Shown: one piece after another, positions 33,912 to 43,287 of the stretch
How positions within the stretch are numbered: the stretch's first letter is position 1
Layout of the letters: each line of letters opens with the position of its first letter
IMG/VR virus record: IMGVR_UViG_3300033143_000299
Location: 1-63,603 of that record
Direction: 5' to 3' (one strand)
From: a virus
Length of the DNA stretch: 63,603 nucleotides
Notes under the pieces: generated by a model
Databases searched by the model: none
Seen by the model: only the letters and a program-made list of their open reading frames with translations
What the model was told of the DNA's origin: nothing
Program-made: the position numbers and the translations under genes

Positions 33912-35909
33912 TTAAAATAATTCTAGTTGGTTAGACGATACTGTAAGTATATTATTAATCTCTGTCTCAATAGCACTTAGATAATATCCTTGATTTATAT
34001 TATAGTTTTCCCATTTAGGTTCTACTTTCATATTATTGAATACAGTCTGCAGCCACTTGCCAGATTCTAATTGTATCTCCCGGTCATCTTTCTTATTCAC
34101 TTTAACAATCTTAACTCCATTATTAGAGATATAGTATCTATTAATCTTTTGCAGATCTTCCTCAAGATACTCTCCGTTCTTTACAAACTTAGCAACCTGC
34201 TTCCAATCACCCTTAGATTTACCACCTATACAGTAATCTAAAATATTCTTATTATCTTTTAGATAGTCCTCAGGTAATACATTGTGTACAAAGTATTGAT
34301 ATATAGCCTTGGGTATCACTAATTTAGATTTATTTTTATGCAATTGCAAATTATGAAAGTCAAAACGTCCCTTTAATTTTACAGGAGCAAAGCTAAACTT
34401 GTCATTGTCTACTTTAAATAGATAGTGAGGCTGACTTTGTTTAACTTCTCTCCACTTTGTGATGTCAACTTCTACAAAGTTATTCACGCCAATATAATTA
34501 TTGACATCAGCAAGTACTAGCTTTTGATATTCATCATGTTCTAGTTGTAAATTTGTTTGCTCTTCCCATTCTCTACATATTTGCATATAATTATCAACGT
34601 GATCCCTTGGTATTATGGTTTCTATACCATCTGTATTATGTAGCAATGCTACAGCACCGGGTATTCTCTCCATGATCTGCTCATACAGCATCATTAGAGT
34701 CAATTGACCATTAATAGTAATACGTAAACAAAGTTCAGGGTCATAAAAGAAACTCTTATCATCATTGCTTAAACCAAATGTACTATTAAGTATAATTTTA
34801 TATACATAGTTCATAGGGTTGCTCTTAGGTATCTTCTTTCTTTCATTAAAGAACCATTCATACTGATTGCAAAACTCTTCTTTTGGAAAATGACCTGGAG
34901 CAAACTTATTCTTAATAGCAAGATTAGGATAGAAACTAGTCACATCTGATGACATAATAACCATATCATCAGTAGACTCATAAACTCCCTTGTCCCGTGC
35001 ACCGTGGACACCACCTAAACCAAAGTGAGTCTTAACATTTTTATAGTTTACACTATATTTAAAACTGCCTTTAAGTTTATTCCCTGTTACTTCTAGAGAT
35101 TTAAACCTATCAAGTAGCATGTTAAACTCTGGAGATGTGAAAGAGATGTACGGTAATATAATATCTTTTACCTTTACTATATCTCTATAAGTTCTCATAC
35201 CTCTTAGGTCCCGCTTGGGTATATTCAGCATCTGACGTAAGAAATATCCAAATACCTCTTTACTTATCCTTGGTTCTGAAGCACTAAAGAGATTGATACC
35301 ATATGTTTTAGTAAGTTCTTTTCTTAATTTTATCTGTGATTTTGATCTGTTGAATATTTCTTTTGTTGACCTCACGTCATTAATACAATATTCTAAGATG
35401 GTATCTATCTGTTCTTTAGTTTCTATCTTTGTATCATGATGGATAGGCATGTCTAATATATTCTGCCAATCCATACTATACTGAATCCACTTCAGACTGG
35501 ACCGTTTAGCAGGGTTATCCCAATGGTGCATCTTAAACAGATCTATCTGACCTATCTTCATCTTCCATTGTGCATAATCACTAAACTCTTTATTGTTTGC
35601 TTTCTGAATGCAGACCTGTGCATACTTAAATATAGCAGAAGCTATATCACAACCACTAAGCCCTGTCCAACTTTCATAATTATCTAATATATAATGAGTG
35701 ACTTGTGCATCAAAGGCCAATCCATTGTAGGATATATGCCACTCTTTGTTTTGTATATTTTGTTTTAAGAAATCTATGAAGATATCTGTATCATTTTGCA
35801 GATCATGTATGACAAAGACTTCAGTTTCCTGAGTCTTGTAATGTTCAAACACGGCTGTAAAACAATTAGATAAGGTTTCATAATCCATTACCCAGTGTTT
35901 CATATGCAT
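33912..35909 (-). CDS. Family B DNA polymerase with 3'-5' exonuclease
   Basis: Replicative polymerase of the phage, 665 residues. Exonuclease motifs: D9-Y-E11 (Exo I), N62...F66-D67 (Exo II), Y174...D178 (Exo III). Polymerase motifs: A as SDVTSFYP (D322), B as KIILNSTFG (K371, N375, G379), C as HNTDG (D427), where the usual YxDTD has Asn in place of the first Asp. No protein-priming insertion was obvious. The C-terminus ends NQLELF, matching the QLxLF pentapeptide by which bacterial proteins bind the beta sliding clamp. A candidate attenuator lies just upstream. Length is at the short end for family B. Confidence 0.88.
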   Translation of the reverse strand: MHMKHWVMDYETLSNCFTAVFEHYKTQETEVFVIHDLQNDTDIFIDFLKQNIQNKEWHISYNGLAFDAQVTHYILDNYESWTGLSGCDIASAIFKYAQVCIQKANNKEFSDYAQWKMKIGQIDLFKMHHWDNPAKRSSLKWIQYSMDWQNILDMPIHHDTKIETKEQIDTILEYCINDVRSTKEIFNRSKSQIKLRKELTKTYGINLFSASEPRISKEVFGYFLRQMLNIPKRDLRGMRTYRDIVKVKDIILPYISFTSPEFNMLLDRFKSLEVTGNKLKGSFKYSVNYKNVKTHFGLGGVHGARDKGVYESTDDMVIMSSDVTSFYPNLAIKNKFAPGHFPKEEFCNQYEWFFNERKKIPKSNPMNYVYKIILNSTFGLSNDDKSFFYDPELCLRITINGQLTLMMLYEQIMERIPGAVALLHNTDGIETIIPRDHVDNYMQICREWEEQTNLQLEHDEYQKLVLADVNNYIGVNNFVEVDITKWREVKQSQPHYLFKVDNDKFSFAPVKLKGRFDFHNLQLHKNKSKLVIPKAIYQYFVHNVLPEDYLKDNKNILDYCIGGKSKGDWKQVAKFVKNGEYLEEDLQKINRYYISNNGVKIVKVNKKDDREIQLESGKWLQTVFNNMKVEPKWENYNINQGYYLSAIETEINNILTVSSNQLELF

Positions 35910-35926
35910 TTTTAGTTTTTATAGCC

Positions 35927-35951
35927 AAAAAAAGCCTACGTCAATAGGCTT
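35927..35951 (-). terminator. Rho-independent terminator upstream of DNA polymerase
   Basis: In the leftward RNA, arms AAGCCTA and TAGGCTT flank a six-base loop and are followed by seven U. The plus strand also has a T-run on the other side, so it could work in both directions. It lies between the 138-residue gene and the DNA polymerase start. Confidence 0.7.
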
Positions 35952-35962
35952 CTTTTTTTATA

Positions 35963-35990
35963 GTCAATAGAGTTATAGGAGGCTATTGAC
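35963..35990 (-). promoter_or_regulatory. Alternative hairpin (attenuator-like) before DNA polymerase
   Basis: GTCAATAG occurs at 35963-35970 and again at 35940-35947, and its complement CTATTGAC at 35983-35990 (overlapping the stop of the upstream gene). The 35983 arm can pair with either copy. Pairing with the 35940 copy would take up bases in the terminator stem, so two exclusive folds are possible, as in attenuators. Confidence 0.45.
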
Positions 35991-36399
35991 CAGGTAAAAT
36001 AATTGGTGATGTTTTAGTCTCCTTTACATCAACAAAGTACTCTTTATAATCAAATGTATCTGCATTCACAGCAAACATATGAATAAAAGTTTCTATATCA
36101 GTTTTATCATTAAGATAAAATTCAGAGAATGTATCTACTAATCTTCTCTCTTCTTTTACAGTCTTACCAGTTTGCATGTTTGGTTTCTTTAATCTCATTG
36201 GTTGACCTTCATCATCTAATTTAGGAACCATGTGATAAGATTGTTTCATTACTTTACTGATAACAGCTAAGATGCCTGATGCAGGATCAAACATAGCTTC
36301 TACATATGGTGAGTCTTGACTCACTGGAATTAATGTAAATGATTTAGCATTCCTAAATGTGGAATGAACTAACATCATATTCTGACCTATTTGTGCCAT
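35983..36399 (-). CDS. Conserved-type phage protein of unknown function
   Basis: The 138-residue protein has a beta-rich first half (FTLIPVSQDSPYVEAMFDP) and a charged second half. It lies directly upstream of the terminator/attenuator and DNA polymerase. Position in the replication block suggests a replication accessory role; no motif supports one. Confidence 0.5.
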   Translation of the reverse strand: MAQIGQNMMLVHSTFRNAKSFTLIPVSQDSPYVEAMFDPASGILAVISKVMKQSYHMVPKLDDEGQPMRLKKPNMQTGKTVKEERRLVDTFSEFYLNDKTDIETFIHMFAVNADTFDYKEYFVDVKETKTSPIILPGQ

Positions 36400-36409
36400 A
36401 TTGGTTTAT

Positions 36410-36982
36410 TTATTTTGTCAAAGATATGGAACTTTCTTTTAATAATTGATACAAAACATAATTATTATCAACTAAAATTTCTTTTTCCAAGTCTGGTGCA
36501 GTACATACCTCATGTACTTTTTGTAGTATATCTAGTTTAACATTAAGTTTATTAGCATATTCTTCATGTACATCTTCTGGAGATAAAAACCCTTGTATAT
36601 AATTTACAGTTTTCTTATCATCAAAGTAATCTAATATAGTTACTTTGGTTGATAAACTAAACTGAGAGTATTTACCATCTATAAATCTTTTCCAATCATT
36701 TTTGAATCTACTAAAGTCAAACATAAACAGCTGTTCTTTCTCTGATAAAGAAGTAAAAGCTCTGTACATAGGATGGGGTATTAGATGCCTCTTTGCAAAT
36801 ACATTAAAAGAGTCTGTTAACTTTGTATTATATAAACATAGAAACATCATATCTTCAGTCTCATAAACGTCACTCCACCCAATATAAGTTTGAGAAGGAA
36901 CATATTTCAGTCCCTTCCTAAACTTTAATAAAGGATACAAGAAGACCTTACTCTTCTGAAAATATTCTGTATATACTCCCAT
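36410..36982 (-). CDS. Protein of unknown function in the replication block
   Basis: Tyr/Phe-rich, 190 residues, mostly helical toward the C-terminus. It is 1 bp from the nuclease gene and 10 bp from the gene downstream, so it belongs to the same transcript. No motif recognised. Confidence 0.5.
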   Translation of the reverse strand: MGVYTEYFQKSKVFLYPLLKFRKGLKYVPSQTYIGWSDVYETEDMMFLCLYNTKLTDSFNVFAKRHLIPHPMYRAFTSLSEKEQLFMFDFSRFKNDWKRFIDGKYSQFSLSTKVTILDYFDDKKTVNYIQGFLSPEDVHEEYANKLNVKLDILQKVHEVCTAPDLEKEILVDNNYVLYQLLKESSISLTK

Positions 36983-36983
36983 A

Positions 36984-37976
36984 CTATAATTTAACCTTAT
37001 TTACTAACATATCCATTGGAAGAGAGTAATTTCTGCTATTATAGTGGAATTTTGCTACATTTAATACACCCGCAAAGCCATCTGCCCAGTCATTTATTGT
37101 CTGATCAGTGACATCAAACACATATACTTGATAGTATTTATCTATTACTATGAACTTAAATTGTATCTTGTATTCATCTCTATCATCTCCAAGAGAATCA
37201 TATACTAACTTCATATATATAGCTGCTTGTAACCAATAATTATAGAAGTCAATTGTCTCTTTGAAGTCTGAAACAGTTTTACCTGTTGTCTTCAAGTCAA
37301 CTATAGTAACTTCTTTCTTATCAGTATCTACTTTATAGAAATCTACATAACCATGTAAACCAAAATCACAGTCAACTAATTCTGATTTAAGATATTGTTC
37401 TTTGTAATATGTAACTGGATCTAAATCAAAATCTGTTGGTGCATCATTTACTAGTATATCTAGTACCTCTTCATTATTCTTCAGGTAATTTATACTAACA
37501 CCAACTCTATCAAATGTATCTCTGTCTATTACATCTTTATCTCTATTATTTATAAACTTCCAATACATTTCTGCTTCTTCAGTTCTAATCTTATTTAATC
37601 TAGCTTCATCAGCTTTTAAAGATTGATATAGATTCATAGACTTGAGTGAGTCTAATATAACAAACTCTTCACAATCAGCAAGGGTCTTTGCATCTGTATG
37701 GAATGTCATATCTTTTAAGACTTTACGTATGTTATCACTAGGAAGTTTATCAGGAACCAGCTCAAACTTCTTATCAAAGCTTTCTGGTTCAAACATCAAA
37801 CAATGCAATAGCTTCCCTTCTATCAAATGTTTATCTGTTTTAATCTCACGATCCTGTAGTATATAGTCCTTATAAAATAAATAAGGAGAAAATATAAGTT
37901 TATTTAAAGAGGAATAGCTAAAGCAAAAATCTTTATTTGCATAGAACTCTTCCTCTTTCTTTTCATCTTTATGCAT
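36984..37976 (-). CDS. PD-(D/E)XK exonuclease, RecB/Exo VIII-like
   Basis: The active-site region of this 330-residue protein is visible as FGLHGYVDFY, then VTIVDLKTTGKT (D and the K of the DxK pair), then YWLQAAIYMKLV, the QxxxY helix of RecB-type nucleases. The N-terminal SYSSLNKLIFSPYLFYKD with GKLLHCLMFEPESF matches the front of exodeoxyribonuclease VIII-like phage proteins, where it helps shape the fold. Likely resects DNA ends for recombination-dependent replication. Overlaps the next gene by 8 bp. Confidence 0.75.
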   Translation of the reverse strand: MHKDEKKEEEFYANKDFCFSYSSLNKLIFSPYLFYKDYILQDREIKTDKHLIEGKLLHCLMFEPESFDKKFELVPDKLPSDNIRKVLKDMTFHTDAKTLADCEEFVILDSLKSMNLYQSLKADEARLNKIRTEEAEMYWKFINNRDKDVIDRDTFDRVGVSINYLKNNEEVLDILVNDAPTDFDLDPVTYYKEQYLKSELVDCDFGLHGYVDFYKVDTDKKEVTIVDLKTTGKTVSDFKETIDFYNYWLQAAIYMKLVYDSLGDDRDEYKIQFKFIVIDKYYQVYVFDVTDQTINDWADGFAGVLNVAKFHYNSRNYSLPMDMLVNKVKL

Positions 37977-39117
37977 CTTTTTCTATTATATGTTTTTGTA
38001 AATCCTCATTAAGATATATACTTTCCATATCTATCTTCCATATGTCATTTAACGCATTGGCTTTCAATACATGTTTATGTATCATATCCTTACAAGTTTT
38101 AATAACAAATGGAGTTAACTTACCTTGTTTAATAAGAAAATTTACAAGCCTATTATAAGTAAATCCTTGTGCTCTCTGACATCCTCCTGCTATCTCAGTA
38201 AGTCTATTCTTCATTGCTTTTACATTTACTGTATTCCAATTTGAAGTTGACTTACAATACTCAAAGTTAAAATAATATATCATAGTTACAATATCAAATG
38301 ACTCTTCAAGATTACAGTTAGCCATCATCTCTAATGCAACACTTCTATCATCTATATTATCACTTCTTATCTGTGTAGTAAGGTTAACATAGTCTTCTTC
38401 TCCAAGAGTTACTAAACTTTCATCAATCTTTTTACTAATCTCTGTATCTAATACTATATTAGCTGTAGTCTTAGTAAGCTGATTAAATAGTTTAATCTTA
38501 GCTGGATCTGCTATGATACCACATCTCTGATGTAATGCAGTCTTTTTAGTTTCTGATATAATATCATTTACATCCTGGACATGATTAGCCTTCTGACCAT
38601 GAAATGTGTTATTATATGCATATGGTATATCAATTGCAAACATATCACTATTGTGAGTATCTTCTAACATCTTACGTATGCTTGGCATAAGATCTTCATG
38701 TAACAAATCCTTCTCTCTCATTTTAATAAACATCTCATAGACTCTTCTCTTTGAGAATGCAGGATTCCAGTTGTACTTAACAAGACTCTCAATAAACTTT
38801 GTTGATACTACATGAATATCAGCAGTAACAGGATTTCTTGATACCTTAACATCATATGAACCTTTTAATAAGTCCACCTTCTGTCTAGGTAATGACAACT
38901 TTGGGTATCTATATATAGTTTTGCCTTGTATATCTAGCTTTTCACCGGATATTGAAAGACCTAACATCTTAGCATCCTCTGTTGTAAGATGCCAGTTGCT
39001 AGTGTTATATAAAAATATACCTTCTTTATCTAAATTAAATGACTGTGCATTAAGTTGATTTGAAGTATATGATTCTTTGCTATTTACGCTTAAACTTATT
39101 TTATAATAATTATACAT
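37969..39117 (-). CDS. Unknown protein A of the MoxR/VWA cassette
   Basis: This 382-residue product has no recognised catalytic motif. Its C-terminal ~150 residues (from about DDRSVALEMM through KDMIHKHVLKAN) follow the same order of hydrophobic and polar blocks as the C-terminal part of the next gene's product (from DDVALAGKII), suggesting diverged paralogues. It overlaps its neighbour by 8 bp and shares the unit with the AAA ATPase and VWA genes, so it may be a client or adaptor of that machine. Confidence 0.5.
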   Translation of the reverse strand: MYNYYKISLSVNSKESYTSNQLNAQSFNLDKEGIFLYNTSNWHLTTEDAKMLGLSISGEKLDIQGKTIYRYPKLSLPRQKVDLLKGSYDVKVSRNPVTADIHVVSTKFIESLVKYNWNPAFSKRRVYEMFIKMREKDLLHEDLMPSIRKMLEDTHNSDMFAIDIPYAYNNTFHGQKANHVQDVNDIISETKKTALHQRCGIIADPAKIKLFNQLTKTTANIVLDTEISKKIDESLVTLGEEDYVNLTTQIRSDNIDDRSVALEMMANCNLEESFDIVTMIYYFNFEYCKSTSNWNTVNVKAMKNRLTEIAGGCQRAQGFTYNRLVNFLIKQGKLTPFVIKTCKDMIHKHVLKANALNDIWKIDMESIYLNEDLQKHIIEKDA

Positions 39118-40159
39118 TTTTTAAATATTTTTGGTATTCTTTCTTTACAGAGACTTTAAATACATACAAGTCTCTATTGTGTATTGTTATCTCACTTCTT
39201 ACTCTTGGTTCTAAATATCTAAATGCTTTAGAATCCAATAGTCCTTCCTCCTCTAGATATAATATCATAGCCTCTGCATTAAAATCAGATATCTTACTAA
39301 AGTTTGACTGACTCAACCAGTACTGAATATCTTTATCTCTATTATAAGCATGGGTTATTCTATAACATTCTTGAGTCAAAACCCAGAACAGATGCAGATT
39401 TTTAGTATAATCTATGGTAGGAATAATCTTACCTGCCAAAGCTACATCATCATTATTATGAGAATTAACTTGAGCAATTATATCACTTAATAATTCTTCA
39501 TCTAATATACATCTATTTGCTGAACTATGCAATACTGTTCCAACGTCTACAACATCTAATGAACCTGTATCTATAAGATGAGCTATGTTAACTGCAAGAC
39601 CTGTAATCATCCAATTATCATACAAAGCTTCATCAGTCTCTAAATCATAATATCTAATCCTTTTAGTGATCTTTTCATCTATAATAACTGGACCATCATA
39701 GTTCTGGATTAAACTATTTATAGGTGATGAACTCTGACTTATAGAACCTTCTATAGTAGTTTCATAGTTCCATAGCTTAGACATCATAGATGTAGTTGGA
39801 ATATTCTCACCATTTTGTAATTGTCTTCCAGAGAATCTACCATGTGTAACTATAAGATCTGCTAGCTCATAATCATTAGTAACTGTAATCTTATGCTCTC
39901 TTAATGCAGCTTTAATTCTGTCAAGTGATACCTCACTGTTAGGCAGTACAAAAGCTTTCTTGTACATTTGTAATGTCTGATCAGTAACCGTATCCTTATA
40001 CAATATAGAATGTATTTTTTCATATGTAGTTACATCTTGTGTAACTAGTACTTCTTCCACACTATGGTTGACGATGACTCCGTATTTAGAGTCACCATCA
40101 AGCCCAAAATGTTTTAAAGCATCAGTATTAAATTGTTGATATACTGTCTTCTTTGCCAT
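39110..40159 (-). CDS. Unknown protein B of the MoxR/VWA cassette
   Basis: Blocks in the C-terminal part of this 349-residue protein (NNDDVALAGKI, LHLFWVLTQECY, RSEITIHNRDLYVF) run parallel to those of its downstream neighbour, suggesting a paralogous pair. The N-terminal part is different (GVIVNHSVEEVLVTQD). It lies 1 bp after the AAA ATPase gene. Function unknown; a target-recognition role is inferred from context only. Confidence 0.5.
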   Translation of the reverse strand: MAKKTVYQQFNTDALKHFGLDGDSKYGVIVNHSVEEVLVTQDVTTYEKIHSILYKDTVTDQTLQMYKKAFVLPNSEVSLDRIKAALREHKITVTNDYELADLIVTHGRFSGRQLQNGENIPTTSMMSKLWNYETTIEGSISQSSSPINSLIQNYDGPVIIDEKITKRIRYYDLETDEALYDNWMITGLAVNIAHLIDTGSLDVVDVGTVLHSSANRCILDEELLSDIIAQVNSHNNDDVALAGKIIPTIDYTKNLHLFWVLTQECYRITHAYNRDKDIQYWLSQSNFSKISDFNAEAMILYLEEEGLLDSKAFRYLEPRVRSEITIHNRDLYVFKVSVKKEYQKYLKNV

Positions 40160-40160
40160 T

Positions 40161-41432
40161 TTATTTCATAGTCATTTTGACAATCTCAGGGATCATCATT
40201 AGTTTATTAAATTTACTTTTATTACCATTAAAGATGGTTCTAACAATAAGATACTGTAGATCATTAGTAAAATAATCTAGTGTACACAGAGCTTTAAGTC
40301 TATCAGTAATCTTCTGGTTAATAGTATTATCTTTAGAATATACTACAGAATAATTACCAAGTCTTGTAGCTAATGTAGATGCAATATCTGCACGGTATGA
40401 ATCATCTTTACCAATACAAGATCTAAGCTCATTAAGAATATATTGTTCATTATCATGTGTCAATAAATCTTTAGGTGTAACAAGCTTGTCCAATTTGTTA
40501 TTAATAAATGTAGTAAACATAGAAGCAAATGCATCTCCAACACTACCCTCACCAATCATTTGGATCATAGATAGATTATCTTCAAAACTATCAAAGCTTG
40601 ATATAGCATTGAAGAATGTTGTAATAGATCTTGCATTTGTTTCTTGAGTTACTAACTCTGGGTGAAGCAACAGGAAGTTGATACATCTAGTATCAATCCC
40701 TGCTTCCTCTGCCCATGCTGCCCATACATTAACATCAAACTTCAAGTTAGCGGTTACATATCTAGTCTTCTGTGCTGAGTCAACACTGTTAACCATATAA
40801 TCTCCGTTGTCTGGGTTTGCTGTCAAAATTATGTGCCAGTCTTTTGGTAATGTCCATGAGATATAACTCTGACGGTCCACTAATTCCATAACTGCTTGAA
40901 TAAACCTTACATCAGCACGGTTCCAGTCATCTAGTAGTAGGATACCACCTTCTTTCTTATCTGCAATCCATTCTGGTGCACAATAAGACATTCTATTCTT
41001 ACCAGTCATCTTGTATCCATTCTTTAGATACTCTTGTACTGCTAGCTCATCAACCCACATACCTACTTTCTTAGTTGTAGTTGTGGTATTTAAGTTAGCA
41101 AGGCTTGCTCCAGCAGCTCTTTGTGTAGCTGTGACCATAGCTAAGTTATTTGCTGGTTTAGTGATAGTCTTCTCTTTGTACATCTGGAATTGACGCACTG
41201 GGAAACCAACAAGATCACCTAGCTCCTCAATCTGTGCTAGATTAAGTTTTACAAAGTTTAGTTTATTTTCTTTTGCTAGTTCTAATATACTTGAAGTTTT
41301 ACCAATACCTGATTCACCTACAACCTCAACAGATACAGAGTTCTTACCGTCCTTCTGTAAAAATCTGTTGTTAGTAATAATGTGATTAATAAATCCTTTA
41401 AGTTCTGTTACATTTAAATTTACTTGTGCCAT
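40161..41432 (-). CDS. MoxR-like AAA+ ATPase
   Basis: In this 423-residue protein the Walker A motif is GESGIGKT (G39-T46), Walker B is GGILLLDDWNRAD, and the sensor 1 region is IILTANPDNGDY. An insertion of Thr-rich low-complexity sequence (NLNTTTTTKK) lies between them. The pattern VxxxVxGESGIGKT...LLLDDxNRA matches MoxR/AAA_5 ATPases that remodel protein complexes with VWA partners. The next upstream gene encodes a VWA protein, the usual pairing. Confidence 0.8.
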   Translation of the reverse strand: MAQVNLNVTELKGFINHIITNNRFLQKDGKNSVSVEVVGESGIGKTSSILELAKENKLNFVKLNLAQIEELGDLVGFPVRQFQMYKEKTITKPANNLAMVTATQRAAGASLANLNTTTTTKKVGMWVDELAVQEYLKNGYKMTGKNRMSYCAPEWIADKKEGGILLLDDWNRADVRFIQAVMELVDRQSYISWTLPKDWHIILTANPDNGDYMVNSVDSAQKTRYVTANLKFDVNVWAAWAEEAGIDTRCINFLLLHPELVTQETNARSITTFFNAISSFDSFEDNLSMIQMIGEGSVGDAFASMFTTFINNKLDKLVTPKDLLTHDNEQYILNELRSCIGKDDSYRADIASTLATRLGNYSVVYSKDNTINQKITDRLKALCTLDYFTNDLQYLIVRTIFNGNKSKFNKLMMIPEIVKMTMK

Positions 41433-41441
41433 TTTCTTTTA

Positions 41442-42605
41442 TTAATTAAGTTGAATTTTCTTTCCTGGTAACTCTTCATTTATACTACAGTTTGAACTGT
41501 GTACCCATAACGTATTGTTTGGACAGTTCTCTGGAGCATAAGCCTCACCATCTGTTAAATATATTAAAGCAGTATATCTACTCCTCTTCTCATTATAATG
41601 ATCAATTACTGGTTGGAAGCTAGTCCCACCACGACCATGTATTTCCCAATCTCTTTTTGGATTAAACTCTTTGACAGTATGTAGTTTAGTATCACACTGA
41701 GCCACTGTAATCTTATGACCTGTCTTATGCATATGCGTAAGCTCACTAAAGAATTCTTTTAGCTCATCATTATTTACTGATCCACTTGTGTCAACACCAA
41801 CAAGAATATGATTCTTGAATTTAATCTTAAGACCTGGATTAGCTGAGTATCTTTTATTATACTTACGTCTCAGCTTTTTAGTATATACTATACTAGAGTT
41901 GCCTACAAATCTTTTTAGATATCCTTTCCAATCAAACTTTGGTGGTTCAACATGCAAAATTCTATCTATAATATTCTTAAGCTCTCCCGGTATATTACCA
42001 CACTTCTTTATGGTCTGTTGTGCTGCCTCTTTTAGCTGATGTTCTATTTGTTTTTGTAATAGTTTCTTATCAGCCTCTGACATATCATTAAAGTCATCCC
42101 ATGTAGTGTGACAATATGGTGTTTCTCCTTGCATCTGACTCATCAAAGAATCTAATGTTGGAGACGTTCCATCCTGTTGTGCTTCTAACAGTTTCTCATA
42201 GTAATAGTTAGTACCTTTCTTCTTCTCTAAGTCTAATTCAGGAAAACTACTGAGCAATAAACCACCCTCTGGTAATCTATCTGCTCTTATATATTGATTG
42301 ATCTCTAAGTCTGCAGCAATATTAAATAGTTTCTTGTCTGCATATCTGGATCTAAGAACTAAATGCCCAAATGCTATATGTAATAGCTCATGCTTTATTA
42401 GACCTAACCTATGATCAGGTGATAAGTCTGTAAAGAACTCAGGGTTTATAGTTAATTGTACTCCAATATTATTCTTACTTACACCTGCTGTAGGTATAAG
42501 TATGCTATATTTCTTATTGATACCAATCAAAAAGAGCCCGTACAAGGGCTCAGAAAATATTAAAGTCTTGGTTGCCTTTGCAACACTATCTTGAATATTA
42601 ATCAT
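41442..42605 (-). CDS. VWA-like protein with zincin motif (COG3864-type)
   Basis: Two parts are visible in this 387-residue protein. The N-terminal putative metallopeptidase has HELLHIAFGH (H72, E73, H76, possible third His at 81). The C-terminal von Willebrand factor A-like part carries a metal-ion site: VDTSGSV, GRGGTSF and LTDGE. This is the layout of COG3864 'putative metallopeptidase with VWA-like domain' proteins that pair with MoxR ATPases, as here. Probably a cofactor coupling the ATPase to its target. Confidence 0.8.
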   Translation of the reverse strand: MINIQDSVAKATKTLIFSEPLYGLFLIGINKKYSILIPTAGVSKNNIGVQLTINPEFFTDLSPDHRLGLIKHELLHIAFGHLVLRSRYADKKLFNIAADLEINQYIRADRLPEGGLLLSSFPELDLEKKKGTNYYYEKLLEAQQDGTSPTLDSLMSQMQGETPYCHTTWDDFNDMSEADKKLLQKQIEHQLKEAAQQTIKKCGNIPGELKNIIDRILHVEPPKFDWKGYLKRFVGNSSIVYTKKLRRKYNKRYSANPGLKIKFKNHILVGVDTSGSVNNDELKEFFSELTHMHKTGHKITVAQCDTKLHTVKEFNPKRDWEIHGRGGTSFQPVIDHYNEKRSRYTALIYLTDGEAYAPENCPNNTLWVHSSNCSINEELPGKKIQLN

Positions 42606-42912
42606 CTGTTATTTTATTAAGTATTTCATTATATATTTCATCCATTTTATTTATATCTATATAGGCATATATGTTCTTGGTATCCATATCAGACATTCCC
42701 ATCTGAAATGTATACTGAACTGCAATAGAAAAGTCAACTCTCTCTTTAAACATCAAAGCTTTACACATTAACCTGTCTAATATATCTTTATCTTGATACT
42801 GTTCTTGGTATATAGCTAGTGCTATAGCTGCATCTTCTTTGCTTCCACTGAACATATCCCTTAGAGTAAAAAACTCATCTATTGTTATTATCTTTCTAGA
42901 TTTCTTCTTCAT
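42598..42912 (-). CDS. Small helical protein upstream of the VWA gene
   Basis: A 104-residue, mostly helical product with a lysine-rich start (MKKKSRKIITIDEFFTLRD) and a Met/Asp-rich second half. It overlaps the VWA gene by 8 bp and the RusA-like gene by 17 bp, so it is co-translated with them. Function unknown. Confidence 0.5.
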   Translation of the reverse strand: MKKKSRKIITIDEFFTLRDMFSGSKEDAAIALAIYQEQYQDKDILDRLMCKALMFKERVDFSIAVQYTFQMGMSDMDTKNIYAYIDINKMDEIYNEILNKITDD

Positions 42913-43285
42913 CTAATATTAATTCTATCCATACACCGGGGTTCTCTTTGTCATAAGAATACTGTTTGAAGTCTGGTATAATAAACTCTGCATTATCATC
43001 TTCTATCCATCCGTGCTTAACCATATCATCCTGTACTGTTTGTGCAGGGTTAATATAATCAAACTTATGTCTAGTCCCTCTGATAAACTCAAAACTTATT
43101 CTAACTGGTGAAGTAAGCTTATCAACTTCTTTTCTGAAGTCTTCAGCATACTTAGCATAGTACTCTTTACTAGCCTTTCTATAATTCATTACAGCTTTGC
43201 TAGCAATAAAATACTTACCAGTCCATCTTCTACCATTCTTACTACTAGGTACATTACCGGGTATAAACCATCTATGTTTCATCAT
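42896..43285 (-). CDS. RusA-like Holliday junction resolvase
   Basis: The start PGNVPSSKNGRRWT and the metal-binding block KFDYINPAQTVQDDMVKHGW then IEDDNAEFI of this 129-residue protein match the RusA family (Pro-x-Lys-N/R start, then D-x-x-N, D and DD residues). RusA enzymes cut four-way DNA junctions formed in recombination or replication. The role in branched phage DNA before packaging is inferred from family. Confidence 0.75.
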   Translation of the reverse strand: MMKHRWFIPGNVPSSKNGRRWTGKYFIASKAVMNYRKASKEYYAKYAEDFRKEVDKLTSPVRISFEFIRGTRHKFDYINPAQTVQDDMVKHGWIEDDNAEFIIPDFKQYSYDKENPGVWIELILDEEEI

Positions 43286-43287
43286 AA

